NCBI GenBank assembly: GCA_031292735.1
Contig: JARLGP010000003.1
Coordinates: forward strand, 12,599 to 76,598
Length of the DNA: 64,000 nt
From: Holophaga sp.
GTDB lineage: Bacteria; Acidobacteriota; Holophagae; Holophagales; Holophagaceae
Direction: 5' to 3'
Shown: piece after piece, positions 62,431-64,000 of the stretch
How the letters are laid out: each line of letters opens with the position of its first letter
Position numbering within the stretch: position 1 is the stretch's first letter
Notes under the pieces: generated by a model
What the model was told of the DNA's origin: nothing
Seen by the model: only the letters and a program-made list of their open reading frames with translations
Database searches by the model: none
Program-made: the position numbers and the translations under genes

Positions 62431-63591
62431 ATGGATACCGTTGAACTGGAACGGGAAATGCTCAATTGGCGCCATTACCTGCACAGCATTCCCGAAACCG
62501 GGTTCGAGGAGCGGCAGACCGCCGAGTTCGTGGCCGGCACCCTGGCCTCCCTGGGCCTGGAGGTGGCCCGGGGCATCGGCGGGACCGGCGTGGTGGGCAC
62601 CCTGCGCCTGGGCGGCGGCCCGCGCACCATCGGCTTCCGGGCCGACATGGACGCCCTGCCCCTGCAGGAAGCCGGGACGCACCCGTACGGCTCCCGCCAC
62701 CCCGGATGCATGCACGCCTGCGGCCACGACGGCCACATGGCCATGCTGCTGGGCGCCGCCGGCCTGCTGGCCCAGGCCCAGGACCTGGACGGCACCATCC
62801 ACTTCGTGTTCCAGCCGGCCGAGGAACACGGCAAGGGCGCCAAGGCGATGATCGCCGACGGCCTGCTCACCCGGTTCCCCATGGACGAGATCTACGGGGT
62901 GCACTCCAATCCGGGCATGCCGGCCGGCCATTTCGCCACCCGCATCGGCGGCATCATGGCCTCCGAGGACAACTTCGTGATCCGCATCCACGGCCGGGCG
63001 GCCCACGCGGCCCGGCCCCACATGGCGGTGGACCCCATCGTGATCGGCTCCGAGATCGTGCTGGCGCTGCAGACCATCCTGGCCCGCAACGTGGACCCCA
63101 CCGAGCACGCCGTGGTGTCGGTCACCGAGTTCCTCACCGACGGCGCCCGCAACGCCCTGCCCGCCAACGTGGTGCTCAAGGGCGACACCCGCAGCTACAA
63201 CTCCACCGTCCAGGGCCTGCTGCAGGAGCGCATGGCGGCCATCGTCAACGGGGTCTGCGCCGCCCACGGCGCCACCGCGGACTTCGAGTACAGCTACGAG
63301 TTCGAGCCCACCTTCAACGCCCCCCTGTGCGCGGCCACCGCCGTCCAGGCGGCCATCGCGGTGGCGGGCAAGGCCAACGTGGACGACAACTGCGCCCCGA
63401 TGCTGGCTTCGGAGGATTTCGGCGCGTTCCTGGTGGCCATGCCCGGGAACTACATGTTCATCGGCAGCGGCACCCACGACGAACCGGGCGGCACCCCCCT
63501 GCACAGCCCCCTGTTCGATTTCAACGACGACCTGCTGCTGCCCGGCGCCCGCTATTTCGCCACCATCGGCGAGCAGTTGCTGCGACGGTAA
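62431..63591 (+). CDS. M20 family amidohydrolase (hippurate hydrolase-like)
   Basis: 386 residues. ATG 62431 is chosen because AGGAG lies 5 bases upstream; a start at 62401 overlapping lolD is possible. The M20D metal motifs are GFRADMDALPLQE, MHACGHDGHMAMLLGAA (Cys, His), FVFQPAEEHGKGA (Glu), and ASEDNFVIRIHGRAAHAA. This group hydrolyses N-acyl amino acids or amidated peptides in the cytoplasm. It may belong to the Lol operon by proximity, though its function fits peptide or amino-acid metabolism and it pairs with RidA downstream. Confidence 0.9.
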   Translation: MDTVELEREMLNWRHYLHSIPETGFEERQTAEFVAGTLASLGLEVARGIGGTGVVGTLRLGGGPRTIGFRADMDALPLQEAGTHPYGSRHPGCMHACGHDGHMAMLLGAAGLLAQAQDLDGTIHFVFQPAEEHGKGAKAMIADGLLTRFPMDEIYGVHSNPGMPAGHFATRIGGIMASEDNFVIRIHGRAAHAARPHMAVDPIVIGSEIVLALQTILARNVDPTEHAVVSVTEFLTDGARNALPANVVLKGDTRSYNSTVQGLLQERMAAIVNGVCAAHGATADFEYSYEFEPTFNAPLCAATAVQAAIAVAGKANVDDNCAPMLASEDFGAFLVAMPGNYMFIGSGTHDEPGGTPLHSPLFDFNDDLLLPGARYFATIGEQLLRR

Positions 63592-63615
63592 TAACAACAC
63601 CAAGGGAGGCATGAT

Positions 63616-63996
63616 ATGGCACGAAAAGCATGCAACACCAAGGGCGCCAGCGTGGTGGGCCCCTATTCCCAGGCGGTGCGGGCCGGCAAGCTGCTCTACC
63701 TCTCCGGCCAGACCCCGCTGGATCCGGCCACCGGCAAGATCCTGGACGGGGACGTGCAGGCCCAGACCGGGCTGTGCTTCCAGAACCTGTTCGCGGTGCT
63801 GAAGGCGGCCGGCCTGACCCCGGACCAGGTGGTCAAGGTCAATGTCTACCTCACCGACATGCAGGACTTCGCCGCCATGAACGAGGTCTATGCCACCCAG
63901 TTCGCCAAGCCCTACCCGGCCCGCACCACCATCGGCGTGGCCTCGCTGCCCCTGGGCGCCCGCATCGAGATCGAGCTGATCGCCCGGGAGGACTGA
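63616..63996 (+). CDS. ridA: RidA family enamine/imine deaminase
   Basis: 126 residues, ATG after GGGAGGCATGAT. The trimeric RidA fold shows GPYSQAVRAGKLLYLSGQTP, the catalytic Arg in the motif YPARTTIGVASLPLGARIEI near residue 105, and the final EIELIARED. It hydrolyses reactive 2-aminoacrylate-type enamines made by PLP enzymes. It lies 24 bases after the M20 gene and is the last gene in the window. Complete. Confidence 0.95.
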   Translation: MARKACNTKGASVVGPYSQAVRAGKLLYLSGQTPLDPATGKILDGDVQAQTGLCFQNLFAVLKAAGLTPDQVVKVNVYLTDMQDFAAMNEVYATQFAKPYPARTTIGVASLPLGARIEIELIARED

Positions 63997-64000
63997 GTAA

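Noticed and set aside
59583..63612. Two 600-700 codon minus-strand frames opposite the lol operon and M20 gene
   Set aside because: Shadow frames of highly biased codons on the other strand; no recognised motif.
1..64000. CRISPR arrays, rRNA, tRNA, intact insertion sequences
   Set aside because: No regularly spaced direct repeats, no rRNA or tRNA cloverleaf recognised, and no transposase gene found by reading both strands.

Overview
The window is a high-GC Gram-negative chromosome segment of about 64 kb. It encodes porins, a Lol lipoprotein export system, RND efflux, many lipoproteins, sigma-54 regulation and two chemoreceptors. Gene content and style suggest Acidobacteriota, most likely the Holophagae (Geothrix/Holophaga/Mesoterricola type). 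This is an inference from gene content; the ssrA gene at 56871-57260 would be the best marker for placing it.

Layout. 0.2-3.3 kb: a small secreted protein and a XylR/DmpR-type sigma-54 activator, divergent from a DUF4136 lipoprotein that has a near-consensus -24/-12 promoter. 3.5-9.6 kb (minus): an operon pepD / OPT peptide transporter / PqqD-like protein / family-4 glycosyltransferase / GH100-like glycosidase, whose last four genes are translationally coupled. 9.9-15.6 kb: a YjfB-like motility protein, a LysR-TauE pair, a class A beta-lactamase beside a beheaded metallopeptidase remnant, a long-form GAPDH and a GntR regulator. 15.9-25.1 kb: an Rrf2 regulator facing a minus-strand aldarate (D-glucarate/galactarate) operon gudP-gudD-dapA-like-garR-garD. 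That operon ends in an unusual chemoreceptor whose C terminus is a TRAP-type DctP solute-binding domain.

25.1-33.1 kb: three secreted or outer-membrane genes (porin, metallo-beta-lactamase-fold lipoprotein, alpha/beta-hydrolase lipoprotein), widely spaced. They share a paired CTTACA motif upstream; the same motif lies upstream of the Rrf2 gene. Two of them also share a structured 3' hairpin. 33.2-35.3 kb: a divergent aldo/keto reductase-AraC pair. 35.5-41.6 kb: pstSCAB without phoU, followed by a PAP2-type acid phosphatase lipoprotein and a strong terminator. 41.9-44.8 kb: a solute-binding protein, a chemoreceptor and a small winged-helix protein. 45.2-51.4 kb: a TetR-controlled RND efflux operon in which the pump and the TolC-type outer-membrane channel are one 1459-residue reading frame.

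51.5-56.4 kb: an ArnT-like glycosyltransferase, a FadL-type channel and a membrane Ser/Thr kinase with reversed topology. 56.4-57.3 kb: ORF6N gene debris and tmRNA. 57.4-64 kb: a housekeeping run gmk, S41 protease, small membrane protein, lolC/E, exonuclease, lolD, M20 amidohydrolase and ridA.

Functionally, the centre of the window reads as a sugar-acid island. A porin and an MFS carrier would bring aldarates in. GudD, GarD, an aldolase-like enzyme and GarR would turn them into pyruvate and glycerate. The DctP-tailed chemoreceptor would couple this metabolism to movement. The DctP-MCP fusion, the shared CTTACA motif and the RND-TolC fusion are the most unusual items. No CRISPR array, rRNA, tRNA or intact insertion sequence was recognised.
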